This document shows, in pieces, positions 36,176 to 44,576 of a stretch of 64,000 nucleotides of DNA. The translations under genes were made by a program, and so were the position numbers. The notes under the pieces were generated by a model, which saw only the letters and a list, made by a program, of their open reading frames with translations, was not told where the DNA came from and made no database searches. Source of the stretch: Ottowia testudinis (GTDB lineage: Bacteria; Pseudomonadota; Gammaproteobacteria; Burkholderiales; Burkholderiaceae_C); contig NZ_CP071796.1 in the NCBI RefSeq assembly GCF_017498525.1, positions 1,798,001 to 1,862,000 on the forward strand, in the 5' to 3' direction. Each line of letters begins with the position of its first letter. Position 1 is the first letter of the stretch.

Positions 36176-37249
36176 ATGAACGCTCGACGCCGTCCCCATC
36201 CGGCCCGCTTTCAGGCCTTTGACCTGCTGCCCACGCTGCTGGCCGTGGTTGACGCCGCGGGGGTGGTGTTGTTTGCCAATGCCGCGCTCGAAGACGCCGT
36301 TGGCCTGTCGTGGCGCAGCATCGAGGGCACGCCGCTGGGCCACTATTTTTCTGAAAGCGCGACGCTGCGGCATGCACTGGAGGGTGTGCAGGGCAACCAG
36401 TTCGCCGCGCTGCGCTATGACGGCCATCTCAAGCGCCTGGGCGGCGAGCTGTGGCCGGTGCACGTCATCGTGGCCCCTACCGAGGCGCCGGGCGAGATCG
36501 TGGTCGAGCTGCTGCCGCTGGAGCAGCAGGCGCGCCAAGAGCGCGAAGAGCGCCTGGCCGAGCAGTCGCGCGCCAACAAGGAGCTGTTTCGCAACCTGGC
36601 GCACGAGATCAAGAACCCGTTGGGCGGCATTCGCGGCGCCGCGCAACTGCTGGAGATGGAGATCGAGGGCCGCGGCCTGCGCGAATACACCCAGGTCATC
36701 ATCCGCGAGGCCGACCGCCTGCAGGCGCTGGTGGACCGCCTGCTGGCGCCGCACCGCCATCCGCGGGTGGTGAGCGACATGAACATCCACGAAGTGTGCG
36801 AACGGGTGCGGGCATTGATCCTGGCCGAGTTTCCCAAGGGCTTGAAAGTGGTGCGCGACTACGACACCTCGATCCCCGAATTTCGCGCCGACCGCGAGCA
36901 GCTCATTCAGGCGGTACTCAACATCGCCCACAACGCGGCCGAGGCGCTGACCGAGCGCATCGCGGCCGGCGATGCCGAGATCACGCTGCGCACGCGCGTG
37001 CTGCGCCAGGTCACCTTCGGGCGTCAGCGCTATCGACTGGCACTGGAATTGCATGTCATCGACAACGGGCCGGGCGTGCCAGAGGCGATCAAGGACCGCG
37101 TGTTTTTGCCCTTGGTGTCGGGGCGCGAGGGCGGCAGCGGCCTGGGGCTGACGCTGGCGCAGACCTTCGTGCAGCAGCACCACGGCTTGATCGAGCTGGA
37201 AAGCTGGCCAGGGCGCACGGACTTCCGCATCCTGATGCCGCTGCCTTGA
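36176..37249 (+). CDS. glnL: Nitrogen regulation sensor kinase NtrB
   Basis: A 357-residue cytosolic two-component kinase/phosphatase. An N-terminal PAS domain (LLAVVDAAGVVLFANAALED) precedes the H-box NLAHEIKNPLGGIRGAAQLL with phospho-His. The N-box (IAHNAAEAL) and G-boxes (DNGPGVPEAI, GSGLGLTLAQ) follow. There is no transmembrane segment, as expected for NtrB, which is controlled by PII protein and phosphorylates NtrC. ntrC follows after about 50 bases. Confidence 0.95.
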   Translation: MNARRRPHPARFQAFDLLPTLLAVVDAAGVVLFANAALEDAVGLSWRSIEGTPLGHYFSESATLRHALEGVQGNQFAALRYDGHLKRLGGELWPVHVIVAPTEAPGEIVVELLPLEQQARQEREERLAEQSRANKELFRNLAHEIKNPLGGIRGAAQLLEMEIEGRGLREYTQVIIREADRLQALVDRLLAPHRHPRVVSDMNIHEVCERVRALILAEFPKGLKVVRDYDTSIPEFRADREQLIQAVLNIAHNAAEALTERIAAGDAEITLRTRVLRQVTFGRQRYRLALELHVIDNGPGVPEAIKDRVFLPLVSGREGGSGLGLTLAQTFVQQHHGLIELESWPGRTDFRILMPLP

Positions 37250-37302
37250 GCGGCTGCAACCGGGCGGGCGGCTGGGACAGCCCGTCACAATGAACGGAAG
37301 AA

Positions 37303-38856
37303 ATGGACATGGTCATGAAACCGATCTGGATCGTGGACGACGATTCCTCCATCCGCTTCGTACTGGAAAAGGCGTTGTCGCGCGAGGGTTTGCCCACCCG
37401 CTCGTTCAGCAACCCGCGCGAGCTGCTGGCCGCGCTGGCGGAGCCGGGCGGGGCCGAGCGGGCGCCGCAGGTGCTGGTCAGCGACATCCGCATGCCCGGC
37501 GGCTCGGGACTTGAGCTGCTGGGCCAGGTCAAGCAGCGTCTGCCGGGGCTGCCGGTCATCATCATGACGGCGTTCTCCGACCTCGACAGTGCCGTGTCGG
37601 CGTTTCAGGGCGGTGCGTTTGAATACCTGCCCAAGCCCTTTGACGTGCCCAAGGCGGTGGAGCTGATTCGACGCGCGGTCGATGAAAGCCAGCGCGAGGA
37701 AGTGGCCAGCGAGCAGCAAGTGGCCGCGCCCGAGATGCTGGGCCAGGCGCCCGCCATGCAGGACGTGTTTCGCGCCATCGGGCGGCTGGCGCACAGCCAC
37801 GTCACGGTGCTGATCACCGGCGAATCTGGCAGCGGCAAGGAGTTGGTGGCGCGCGCCCTGCACAAGCATTCGCCGCGCGCGGGCGGGCCCTTCGTGGCCA
37901 TCAACACGGCGGCCATCCCCAAGGATTTGCTCGAAAGCGAGCTGTTTGGTCATGAGCGGGGGGCCTTCACCGGCGCGCAGACGCTGCGGCGCGGGCGCTT
38001 CGAGCAGGCCGACGGCGGCACGCTGTTCCTGGACGAGATCGGCGACATGCCGTTCGACTTGCAGACGCGCCTGCTGCGCGTGCTGTCCGACGGGCAGTTC
38101 TACCGCGTGGGCGGCCACAGCGCCGTCAAGACCAATGTGCGCGTGATCGCCGCCACTCACCAGGATCTGGAGCGGCGGGTGAAGGAGGGCGCCTTTCGCG
38201 AAGACTTGTTCCACCGCCTGAACGTGATCCGCCTGCGCCTGCCGCCGCTGCGCGAGCGCGCCCAGGACATCCCCGGGTTGGCGCGGCATTTTCTGGCGCA
38301 AAGCGCGCGGCAGCTGGGCGTGGAGCCCAAGCGCATGGCCGAGCCGGCGCTGGCGCGGCTGGCGGCGTTCGCCTTTCCCGGCAACGTGCGTCAGCTCGAA
38401 AACATCTGCCACTGGCTCACGGTGATGGCGCCAGCGCAGGTCATTGATGTGAAGGATTTGCCGCCCGAGGTGCTGGCGGCCGCGGCGCCTGACGCTGCCA
38501 GCATGGCACCGGATGATGCAAAAACAATAGCTGCTCGCGCTGGCGGAGAAAGCGCTACAGACGTTTTTGATGCCAATGCCGCGGGCCCTCCAGCGGCATC
38601 GGCGGATGCCTTCTCCCTATCGCCCCGGCAGGATGCCGATGCGGCAGACTGGCTGCGGGGGCTGCGGGCCGAAGCCGCCCAATTGCTGGCGAGCGAGCAG
38701 CCCGAAGTATGGAGCCAGGTGATGCACCGCGTCGAAACTCAACTGATCCTGACCGCGCTGGCGGCCACGGGCGGGCGCCGGATCGAGGCGGCGCAAAGGC
38801 TGGGCATCGGCCGCAACACCATCACGCGCAAGATCCAGGACTTGGGGCTGGAGTGA
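37303..38856 (+). CDS. glnG: Nitrogen regulation response regulator NtrC
   Basis: A 517-residue sigma-54 activator. The receiver domain has the phospho-Asp in [11 protein letters not shown]. The AAA+ domain has Walker A GESGSGKE, the sigma-54 contact loop GAFTGA and [10 protein letters not shown]. The C-terminal Fis-type helix-turn-helix is [20 protein letters not shown]. The linker between AAA+ and the helix-turn-helix is long (about 75 residues) and partly encoded by a repeat copy (38517-38574). It should drive the glnA sigma-54 promoter at 33850. The start could also be at 37312 or 37315. Confidence 0.95.
   Translation: MDMVMKPIWIVDDDSSIRFVLEKALSREGLPTRSFSNPRELLAALAEPGGAERAPQVLVSDIRMPGGSGLELLGQVKQRLPGLPVIIMTAFSDLDSAVSAFQGGAFEYLPKPFDVPKAVELIRRAVDESQREEVASEQQVAAPEMLGQAPAMQDVFRAIGRLAHSHVTVLITGESGSGKELVARALHKHSPRAGGPFVAINTAAIPKDLLESELFGHERGAFTGAQTLRRGRFEQADGGTLFLDEIGDMPFDLQTRLLRVLSDGQFYRVGGHSAVKTNVRVIAATHQDLERRVKEGAFREDLFHRLNVIRLRLPPLRERAQDIPGLARHFLAQSARQLGVEPKRMAEPALARLAAFAFPGNVRQLENICHWLTVMAPAQVIDVKDLPPEVLAAAAPDAASMAPDDAKTIAARAGGESATDVFDANAAGPPAASADAFSLSPRQDADAADWLRGLRAEAAQLLASEQPEVWSQVMHRVETQLILTALAATGGRRIEAAQRLGIGRNTITRKIQDLGLE
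38517..38574 (+). repeat. Short interspersed palindromic repeat, copy 10 (coding)
   Basis: AACAATAGCTGCTCGCGCT, loop, GAAAGCGCTACAGACG then TTTTTGATG. In the ntrC frame it encodes [15 protein letters not shown] in the interdomain linker. Confidence 0.85.
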
Positions 38857-38880
38857 CGCGGCGCGCGCGGCAAGCCCGCG

Positions 38881-39354
38881 CTACTGCCCTGTCAGGCCGC
38901 GTTTGAGCTCCTTCAGCAACAAAATCACCTGGTTCGACGCCTGCCGGTAACTGCCGTTAAGGGTTTGGCGCGCGCTTTCCTCATCGCCGCTTTGCGCCTG
39001 CGCCACCACGGTGGAGGCCTGCACGTGAAAATACTTGTGGCGCGCCACCAGCATCGTGAACGCCGGGTATCGGCCCAGCCGCTCGCGGCCCGCCCCATGC
39101 AGCCACTTGCCCAGATCGCAGCGGTCGTCCATGCACACCACCTCGGGTTTGAGATCTTCGTTGGATTTGCCGTCCAGCACGTTTTGCAGGCGCAGCTTCC
39201 AGTTTTCGTGCGCGGCAATGGCGGTGTCGATGTCGATGTCGTTCAGCACCGCGGCAGCGGCTTTGGCGTCCAAGCCCATTTCAGAGGCAGGACCGCGCGT
39301 GGATGGCGCGGCATCCGAGCCATCAAGGCCAAACAAACGACTGAAAAATCCCAT
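38881..39354 (-). CDS. Stand-alone CZB (chemoreceptor zinc-binding) domain protein
   Basis: A 157-residue protein consisting mostly of a CZB domain. The zinc ligands are visible as His in AAHENWKLRL, Cys in DDRCDLGKWL and two His in HKYFHVQAS. CZB domains normally sit at the end of chemoreceptors or diguanylate cyclases and respond to zinc or oxidants such as hypochlorous acid; here no signalling partner is fused. The N-terminus MGFFSRLFGL is an amphipathic, possibly membrane-touching segment. No chemotaxis genes are adjacent. Confidence 0.85.
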   Translation of the reverse strand: MGFFSRLFGLDGSDAAPSTRGPASEMGLDAKAAAAVLNDIDIDTAIAAHENWKLRLQNVLDGKSNEDLKPEVVCMDDRCDLGKWLHGAGRERLGRYPAFTMLVARHKYFHVQASTVVAQAQSGDEESARQTLNGSYRQASNQVILLLKELKRGLTGQ

Positions 39355-39454
39355 GATTTCGCTCCTGGACTGCAGGTCACACCAAAACGTGGCGGGTCAT
39401 CTCAGTGGAAAAAAGACGCCCGGAGCTGACGGTAACCTTTCTTGACGCGCGGCA

Positions 39455-40261
39455 TCAAGAGGCATTTCCCGCAGCAGCATGCAACGCCTCCAGGCAAACC
39501 GTCACCGGCGCGTGGTCGCTGGGCTTGGGCCATTTGCGCGGCGCACGGTCGATGCTGCACGCCGCCACTTGCGGCACCAGGGGCTGGCTGACCAGGATGT
39601 GGTCGATGCGCAGGCCGCGGTTTTTCTGATAGCCCAGCATGCGGTAATCCCACCACGAATAGCTTTTCTCGGGCTGCTCGAACAGCCGGAAAGCGTCGGT
39701 CAAGCCCAGGCCCAGCAGCGCCCTGAAGTGATTGCGCTCCTCGGTGGTGTGGTGAATTGTCTCGGCCAAGCCCACCGGGTCGTGGCTGTCGCGGTCTTCG
39801 GGCGCGATGTTGAAGTCGCCCAGCAGCACCAGGCGCGGGTGCGCGGCCAGCTCGTCGCGCAACCAGTCGCGCAAACCGCGCAGCCAGCTCATCTTGTACT
39901 CAAACTTGTCGGTGCCCGGCGCCTGACCGTTGACGAAATAGCCGTTGACGACGCGAATCGGCCCGCTGGCTGAGTCGATGGTGCCAGCGATGACACGCGA
40001 GTTCTCGTCGGTGAACCCCGCAATGTTGCGCACTACGTCCGACACGGGCGAGCGCGTGAGCAGCGCGACGCCGTTGTAGGTTTTCTGGCCAAACACGGCC
40101 GCTTCGTAACCAATCTCGCGCAGCGCGTCCAAGGGAAATTTGTCGTCGGTGAGCTTGAGCTCCTGCAACGCCAGCACATCGACCGGATTGGCGGCCAACC
40201 AGTCCAGCACATGCTGCAGCCGGGCGGTGAGGGAGTTGACGTTCCAGGTGGTGATTTTCAT
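39455..40261 (-). CDS. xth: Exodeoxyribonuclease III
   Basis: A 268-residue AP endonuclease/3'-exonuclease of base excision repair. The EEP-fold landmarks are present: TWNVNSL, LQELKL with metal Glu, GDFNIAPEDRD with catalytic Asp and Asn, and RIDHILVS with Asp-His near the C-terminus. WWDYR is a further family landmark. Its start overlaps the stop of the DUF488 gene by four bases, so translation is coupled. Confidence 0.93.
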   Translation of the reverse strand: MKITTWNVNSLTARLQHVLDWLAANPVDVLALQELKLTDDKFPLDALREIGYEAAVFGQKTYNGVALLTRSPVSDVVRNIAGFTDENSRVIAGTIDSASGPIRVVNGYFVNGQAPGTDKFEYKMSWLRGLRDWLRDELAAHPRLVLLGDFNIAPEDRDSHDPVGLAETIHHTTEERNHFRALLGLGLTDAFRLFEQPEKSYSWWDYRMLGYQKNRGLRIDHILVSQPLVPQVAACSIDRAPRKWPKPSDHAPVTVCLEALHAAAGNAS

Positions 40262-40803
40262 GCCGCCAATTGTGCCGGGTAGGTCACCACGCCGTCCTGA
40301 GCCACCTGCGCGCCGGGGTTGAGTTGGGCATCTTCGATGCGCGAGGCCATGATGTGGCGCACCGACTCACCCGCCGCGATCAGCCAGTCGGCCACGATGC
40401 GCCGGTGGCAGCGCCACCAGACGGCCTCGGCGCATAGGATGGCGACGCGCTCGCGCTGGCCTTTTGCGCGCAACTCGGTCAATCCTTCCAAATACGCTGG
40501 GTGCAGCGCGTAGTCGGCGTAGTTGTGAAAACTGCGGTTGTCCCAGAAGCCATTGACCCCGGCCGGCACGTCCTTGCTGCGGCCGCGACGCCCGCCGAGC
40601 GCGGCCAGGTGCTCGTAACCGATGCCAAACGGCGCCAGCGACTCGGGCAGCGTGGCTTCGTTGAACTGCGGGTTGGTGCGCGAGCGCGTGATGGCGCGGA
40701 TGTCGATCACGCGCGTGACTTCGGCCGCCTGCAGACGTTCGGCGAATTCGTCGATGCTGAGCGTGGAGTGGCCGATGGTGAAGATCGGCAGGCGCTGGCT
40801 CAC
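40258..40803 (-). CDS. DUF488-family protein
   Basis: A 181-residue protein beginning IFTIGHSTLSIDEFAE, the characteristic DUF488 start, followed by VIDIRAITRSRTNPQFN and the Cys/His-containing LCAEAVWWRCHRRIVADWL. The function of the family is unknown; the conserved Cys, Arg and His cluster suggests an enzyme, possibly acting on nucleic acid. It lies between DUF2945 and xth on the same strand. Confidence 0.88.
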   Translation of the reverse strand: MSQRLPIFTIGHSTLSIDEFAERLQAAEVTRVIDIRAITRSRTNPQFNEATLPESLAPFGIGYEHLAALGGRRGRSKDVPAGVNGFWDNRSFHNYADYALHPAYLEGLTELRAKGQRERVAILCAEAVWWRCHRRIVADWLIAAGESVRHIMASRIEDAQLNPGAQVAQDGVVTYPAQLAA

Positions 40804-40806
40804 CGC

Positions 40807-41022
40807 TCAGGCGCTCAGCAGGCGCAGGGCCGCACTCTTGTGCACGGCCACGTGATCGGTCTTGTCGCTCTCGATCTCGTATTGCGGGTCGTCCGGGCTG
40901 GCGCGGTGGTGGTAGCCCTTCCAGTCGAAATCCTGGGTGTGAATCCTGGTGATGCGGCCGCTGACGTGGCCAGCTTCTGAGTTCCAGCCGACGTGGTCGC
41001 CGACCTTGAAGGCAGTGGGCAT
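40807..41022 (-). CDS. DUF2945 (HVA1/TUDOR-like) small protein
   Basis: A 71-residue protein: VGDHVGWNSEAGHVSGRI and YEIESDKTDHVAVHKSAALRLL match the small beta-barrel DUF2945 family, sometimes called hypervirulence-associated TUDOR domain. No function is established. The start at ATG 41022 follows AAGGAGACC on the minus strand. It is three bases upstream of the DUF488 gene and likely heads the DUF2945-DUF488-xth group. Confidence 0.87.
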   Translation of the reverse strand: MPTAFKVGDHVGWNSEAGHVSGRITRIHTQDFDWKGYHHRASPDDPQYEIESDKTDHVAVHKSAALRLLSA

Positions 41023-41108
41023 GGCGATGGTCTCCTTTCGCGAGAGGTGCGCGCCGCCCATTGTGGCCAGCCGTGCCGCCTCCTGGCTTGGCCGCATCAC
41101 GCCAAGGG

Positions 41109-41612
41109 TTATGCCGCGGCTTTGCGGTAGGTGACGAAAGCCAGGCGCAGGCCATTGGCGGCCACGCATTCCGTGCGTGCCACCGCGCGCCATTCGGTGC
41201 CCAGCGCAGGGGCGAACGCGTCGCCGTCGAAATCGGCGTCGATCTCGGTCACCACCAGTTCGTCGGCCAGCGGCAGCGCCTGGGCGTAGATCTGCGCGCC
41301 GCCAATGACCCAGACTTGCGCCGATCCGTCACATTTTTGTAGCGCCTCGCGCAGGCTGGACGAGCGCTGAGCGCCTGTTTGATGCCAATCCGCTTGCCGC
41401 GTGACGACGATGTTGCGGCGTCCGGGGAGCGGGCGGAATTTGGGTGGAATCGAGTCCCAGGTTTTGCGGCCCATGATGACCGGGTGGTTCATCGTCACAC
41501 GCTTGAAGTGCGCCAGGTCTTCGGGCAGATGCCAGGGCATCACGCCGTCCTTGCCGATGACGCGGTGGCGGGCCTGCGCCCAGATCAAGCCGATCTTGAG
41601 TGGCGTGCTCAT
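41109..41612 (-). CDS. folA: Dihydrofolate reductase
   Basis: A 167-residue enzyme that reduces dihydrofolate with NADPH. IGLIWAQARHRVIGKDGVMPWHLPEDLAHFKRVT contains the Met20-type loop and the active-site Asp/Glu position as Glu in LPED (quoted in parts: GKDGVMPWHLPEDL). NHPVIMGRKTWDSI and VWVIGGAQIYAQAL are the other family landmarks. Its ATG overlaps the TGA of a 38-codon ORF upstream. thyA lies on the same strand upstream, and the two enzymes form the thymidylate cycle. Confidence 0.94.
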   Translation of the reverse strand: MSTPLKIGLIWAQARHRVIGKDGVMPWHLPEDLAHFKRVTMNHPVIMGRKTWDSIPPKFRPLPGRRNIVVTRQADWHQTGAQRSSSLREALQKCDGSAQVWVIGGAQIYAQALPLADELVVTEIDADFDGDAFAPALGTEWRAVARTECVAANGLRLAFVTYRKAAA

Positions 41613-41725
41613 CGCTGCCCCAGCTTTTGCGCGGTGGCCACGATGGGGCCGGCGCTGGCGTGCGCCTCGGCTTGCAGGCTGCTGACGGCGCCCATGGGGC
41701 GGCCGAGGGCAAGCAGATCGTTCAT
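41609..41725 (-). CDS. Small ORF coupled to folA, 38 codons
   Basis: An ORF from ATG 41725 to TGA 41611-41609 encodes MNDLLALGRPMGAVSSLQAE followed by 18 more residues ending AQKLGQR. Its stop overlaps the folA start as ATGA. Third codon positions are almost all G or C, as in real genes here. No family is recognised. It could be a genuine small protein, a leader peptide controlling folA, or the remnant of a longer gene cut by the adjacent repeat. Confidence 0.4.
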   Translation of the reverse strand: MNDLLALGRPMGAVSSLQAEAHASAGPIVATAQKLGQR

Positions 41726-41798
41726 TCAAAAATACAAAATTGATAGCTGCTCGCGCTTTCTTATCAAGCGCTAGCGGCCAATTTCTCTTTAAATTTCA
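41726..41798 (+). repeat. Short interspersed palindromic repeat, copy 11
   Basis: AATTGATAGCTGCTCGCGCTT, a loop and CAAGCGCTAGCGGCC then AATTT (first part is AATTGATAGCTGC plus TCGCGCTT). It fills the gap between thyA and the small ORF ahead of folA, and touches the thyA stop. Confidence 0.9.
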
Positions 41799-42617
41799 CA
41801 CCGCCACCGGCGCCTTGATCGCCGCGTGGTGCTGATAACCCTGCACCTCGAAATCATCGAATTCGTAATCGAAGATCGACGACGGGCGGCGTTTGATGTG
41901 CAGCGTGGGGTAGGGAAAGGGCGCGCGGCTGAGTTGCTCTTTTACCTGCGCGTGGTGGTTGCTGTAGATGTGGCAGTCGCCCCCGGTCCAGATGAAGTCG
42001 CCCACCCGCAAATCGCACTGCTGCGCCAGCATGTGCGTCAGCAGCGCGTAGCTGGCGATGTTGAAGGGCACGCCCAAGAAAATGTCGGCCGATCGTTGAT
42101 AAAGCTGGCAGCTCAAGCGGCCGTCAGCCACATAGAACTGGAAGAAGGCGTGGCAGGGCATCAGCGCCATTTCATCGAGCTGGGCCACGTTCCATGCGCT
42201 CACGATGATGCGGCGCGAGTCGGGGTTGGTCTTGAGTTGCTGAACCACCTGCGCGATCTGGTCGATGTGCCCGCCGTCCGGCTTGGGCCAACTGCGCCAC
42301 TGCACGCCGTACACCGGCCCCAGGTCGCCATCGGGCTGGGCCCATTCGTCCCAGATCGTCACGCCGCGCTCTTGCAGCCAGCGCGCGTTGCCGTCGCCGC
42401 GCAGAAACCACAGCAGTTCGTAGATGATGCTTTTCAGGTGCACCTTCTTGGTGGTCACCAGCGGAAAACCCTCGTTCAGGTCAAACCGCATCTGGTGGCC
42501 AAACACGCTCTTGGTGCCGGTGCCGGTGCGGTCGGCCTTGAACACGCCGTGCGTGTCCACGTGGCGCATGAAATCTTCGTATTGGTGGCGAATCGGGCGG
42601 TCGACAAGGCGGCTCAT
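41796..42617 (-). CDS. thyA: Thymidylate synthase
   Basis: A 273-residue enzyme that methylates dUMP to dTMP with methylene-tetrahydrofolate. [12 protein letters not shown] binds phosphate, LWFLRGDGN and QWRSWP are conserved, and the nucleophilic Cys is in [14 protein letters not shown] with Arg-rich [12 protein letters not shown] nearby. [11 protein letters not shown] and HIYSNH complete the signature. The start is ATG 42617 ([17 protein letters not shown]). It is separated from folA by a repeat and a small ORF. Confidence 0.96.
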   Translation of the reverse strand: MSRLVDRPIRHQYEDFMRHVDTHGVFKADRTGTGTKSVFGHQMRFDLNEGFPLVTTKKVHLKSIIYELLWFLRGDGNARWLQERGVTIWDEWAQPDGDLGPVYGVQWRSWPKPDGGHIDQIAQVVQQLKTNPDSRRIIVSAWNVAQLDEMALMPCHAFFQFYVADGRLSCQLYQRSADIFLGVPFNIASYALLTHMLAQQCDLRVGDFIWTGGDCHIYSNHHAQVKEQLSRAPFPYPTLHIKRRPSSIFDYEFDDFEVQGYQHHAAIKAPVAV

Positions 42618-42675
42618 GGCGCCGATTGTGGCGCAAGCCGGTCGGAATGCCGGGGCGCGTTGACGGGAGACAATC

Positions 42676-43371
42676 ATGGCCATGACCACCGTGCTTCGCC
42701 TGCTGGTGCGCCTGCGCCGCTATCCTTCGGCCGCCCTGCTGGCGGTGCAGTTGATCGGCGTGCTGCTGTACGCGGTGCTGGACGATGGCAGCACCGGGCG
42801 CGCGGGGCAGGTGGTGCTCAGCCTGTTCGGCCTGGTGGTGCTGGGCCTGGCGCTGCGCATGGTGCGCCAGAGTCCGGCGGCCAGCGGCTGGGCCATGGCG
42901 CTGGCAGCCAGCGTGCTGGTGCTGTGGGTGTGGCAGGGGCTGGCGCCCAGCAACCATTTGCTGCTGGCCATCTCGTTGCTGGAGGCGCTGTTCTACCTGT
43001 ATGCGGCCGGCGCGCTGATCACCTACATGCTGCAGGACGATGTGGCCACCGCCGATGAGCTGATGGCCGCCGGCGCCACCTTCACCGTGCTGGCCTGGGC
43101 CTTCGCGCACCTGTACATGGCGTGCCAGTTGCTGGCGCCGGGCACCTTTCCGGCGGCGGTGCGGCCCGACGCGCCGCGCACCTGGTTCGAGTTGCTGTTT
43201 CTCAGCTTCACCACACTGGCCGGCGTGGGCCTGAGCGACATCTCGCCCGTCAAGCCGATGGGCCGCGCGCTGGTCATGCTGGAAGAGCTGGCCGGGGTGA
43301 TGTACATCGCCGGTGTGGTTTCCCGGCTCATCGGGCTGACGATCACCCGCCGCCGCAGCGGCGACAAATAA
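42676..43371 (+). CDS. Two-pore-helix ion channel protein with unusual filter
   Basis: A 231-residue membrane protein with about four N-terminal hydrophobic segments and a C-terminal pore module (Ion_trans_2-like). The pore loop reads [20 protein letters not shown], where potassium channels normally have TTVGYGD-[ILM]-P. The overall frame (Phe-Thr-Thr, then Asp-Ile-Ser-Pro) is preserved, but the core TVGYG is replaced. The final helix [20 protein letters not shown] follows. Ion selectivity is therefore uncertain. It is divergent from thyA. Confidence 0.83.
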   Translation: MAMTTVLRLLVRLRRYPSAALLAVQLIGVLLYAVLDDGSTGRAGQVVLSLFGLVVLGLALRMVRQSPAASGWAMALAASVLVLWVWQGLAPSNHLLLAISLLEALFYLYAAGALITYMLQDDVATADELMAAGATFTVLAWAFAHLYMACQLLAPGTFPAAVRPDAPRTWFELLFLSFTTLAGVGLSDISPVKPMGRALVMLEELAGVMYIAGVVSRLIGLTITRRRSGDK

Positions 43372-43420
43372 GGGCCGACTGCTCCTGATTTTTCTGGCGG
43401 CTTGAAAGGCGCCGAAAAAG

Positions 43421-43449
43421 GTGACGCGTACCTCAAAAAACTGTATAAA
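43421..43449 (+). promoter_or_regulatory. Promoter of the imuA-imuB-dnaE2 operon
   Basis: GTGACG (43421-43426, matching TTGACA at four of six) is separated by 17 bases from TATAAA (43444-43449). The -10 box is covered by the LexA site. This fits repression in undamaged cells. Confidence 0.6.
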
Positions 43450-43456
43450 ACAACAG
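43441..43456. promoter_or_regulatory. LexA (SOS) box
   Basis: CTGTATAAAACAACAG fits CTGT-N8-ACAG exactly. It lies 17 bases before the imuA start and covers the probable -10 region. imuA-imuB-dnaE2 cassettes are classically under LexA control. Confidence 0.92.
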
Positions 43457-43472
43457 TCTTTTGAGGGTTTGA

Positions 43473-44576
43473 ATGCGTGCATTGTCTTCCTTGCCGGCAT
43501 CGATCGGCGCCAGCGTCTGGTCGGCCGATGCGCTGTCGTCGGTGGCCGATCGCGTGGTGGCCACCGGCCACGCCGCGCTGGATGCCGAACTGCCCGGCGG
43601 CGGCTGGCCGCTGGGGGCGCTGGTCGAGCTGTTGCAGCCGGCGCCCATCGCTGCCGTGTGGCCGCTGCTGTGGCCCGCGCTGGCTGAGCGGGTGCGTGCG
43701 CCCGTGGGTCAAACGGGGCGAAACCTGGCGGCTGCGAAAGCGGCGCGCGTGGTGCTGATCAATCCGCCGCACGAGCCCTATGCGCCTGCGCTGACGGCGG
43801 CGGGCGTGCCGGCAGCGCGCCTGCTGTGGCTGGCCGCCGATGCGCCGGCCGCGCAGCTGTGGGCCGCCGAGCAGGCGCTGCGCTGCCAGGACGTGGCCGC
43901 CGTCGTCGCCTGGCTGCCGCGCGCGCAGATGGGCGAATTGCGCCGCCTGCAGCAGGCCGCCGCGCAGACCGGCGCGCTGCTGTTCGTGCTGCGGCCTGAA
44001 CGGGCCGCGCAGGCGGCGTCGCCCGCGCGGGTGCGGCTGCGCGTGGCGGGCGAAGTGCGGGTGCCGCGTCAGCCGCGGCTGCAACTGGTGGGCGAGGGCG
44101 GTCAGGCCCAGCCGCTGCCGCCGGGGGCCGCTCATGGCTTGCCGATGCTGCGCGTCGATCTGCTCAAGCGCCGCGGGCCGCCGCTGGAGGAGCCGCTGTG
44201 GCTGCCGGTGTGTTCAGACCCCGTTTGGGCCGTGGCGCTGGCGGCGCTGGCGGGGGATGGCGTGGCGACGGCCCCCATACCGGTGATCGAACAAGCGCCA
44301 TTGCAAGCCGGGCAAGCGGCCGCCGCCGTGGCGGCTTTGCGCCACCTCCAGCAAGTGTCTGGGGACTGGCAGCAAGCCGTGGCGCCCCTGTCGCCGCAGA
44401 TCGCCGTACAGACCGATGGCCCCATTCGGCCAGTGCATGCGCTGCCGGGCTGGGCGTTGTGCCCGCAGGCCGGTTCGCCCACGCCATCCAGCCTGCGCAT
44501 TCGCGCACAGCCCTTGTTGTCCACACCCACCGTGGAGGTTCGCCATGCACTGGCTGGCATTGCAGTGGGCGCCTGA
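43473..44576 (+). CDS. imuA: Translesion synthesis protein ImuA
   Basis: A 367-residue RecA/SulA-like protein of the SOS mutagenesis cassette. It has the family start SVWSADALSS, ATGHAALDAELPGGGWPLGALVELL and the strand AARVVLINPPHEPYAPAL, with a degenerate Walker A and so probably no strong ATPase. It helps assemble the ImuB-DnaE2 complex. ATG 43473 directly follows the LexA box. Its end overlaps the imuB start by 32 bases. Confidence 0.9.
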   Translation: MRALSSLPASIGASVWSADALSSVADRVVATGHAALDAELPGGGWPLGALVELLQPAPIAAVWPLLWPALAERVRAPVGQTGRNLAAAKAARVVLINPPHEPYAPALTAAGVPAARLLWLAADAPAAQLWAAEQALRCQDVAAVVAWLPRAQMGELRRLQQAAAQTGALLFVLRPERAAQAASPARVRLRVAGEVRVPRQPRLQLVGEGGQAQPLPPGAAHGLPMLRVDLLKRRGPPLEEPLWLPVCSDPVWAVALAALAGDGVATAPIPVIEQAPLQAGQAAAAVAALRHLQQVSGDWQQAVAPLSPQIAVQTDGPIRPVHALPGWALCPQAGSPTPSSLRIRAQPLLSTPTVEVRHALAGIAVGA

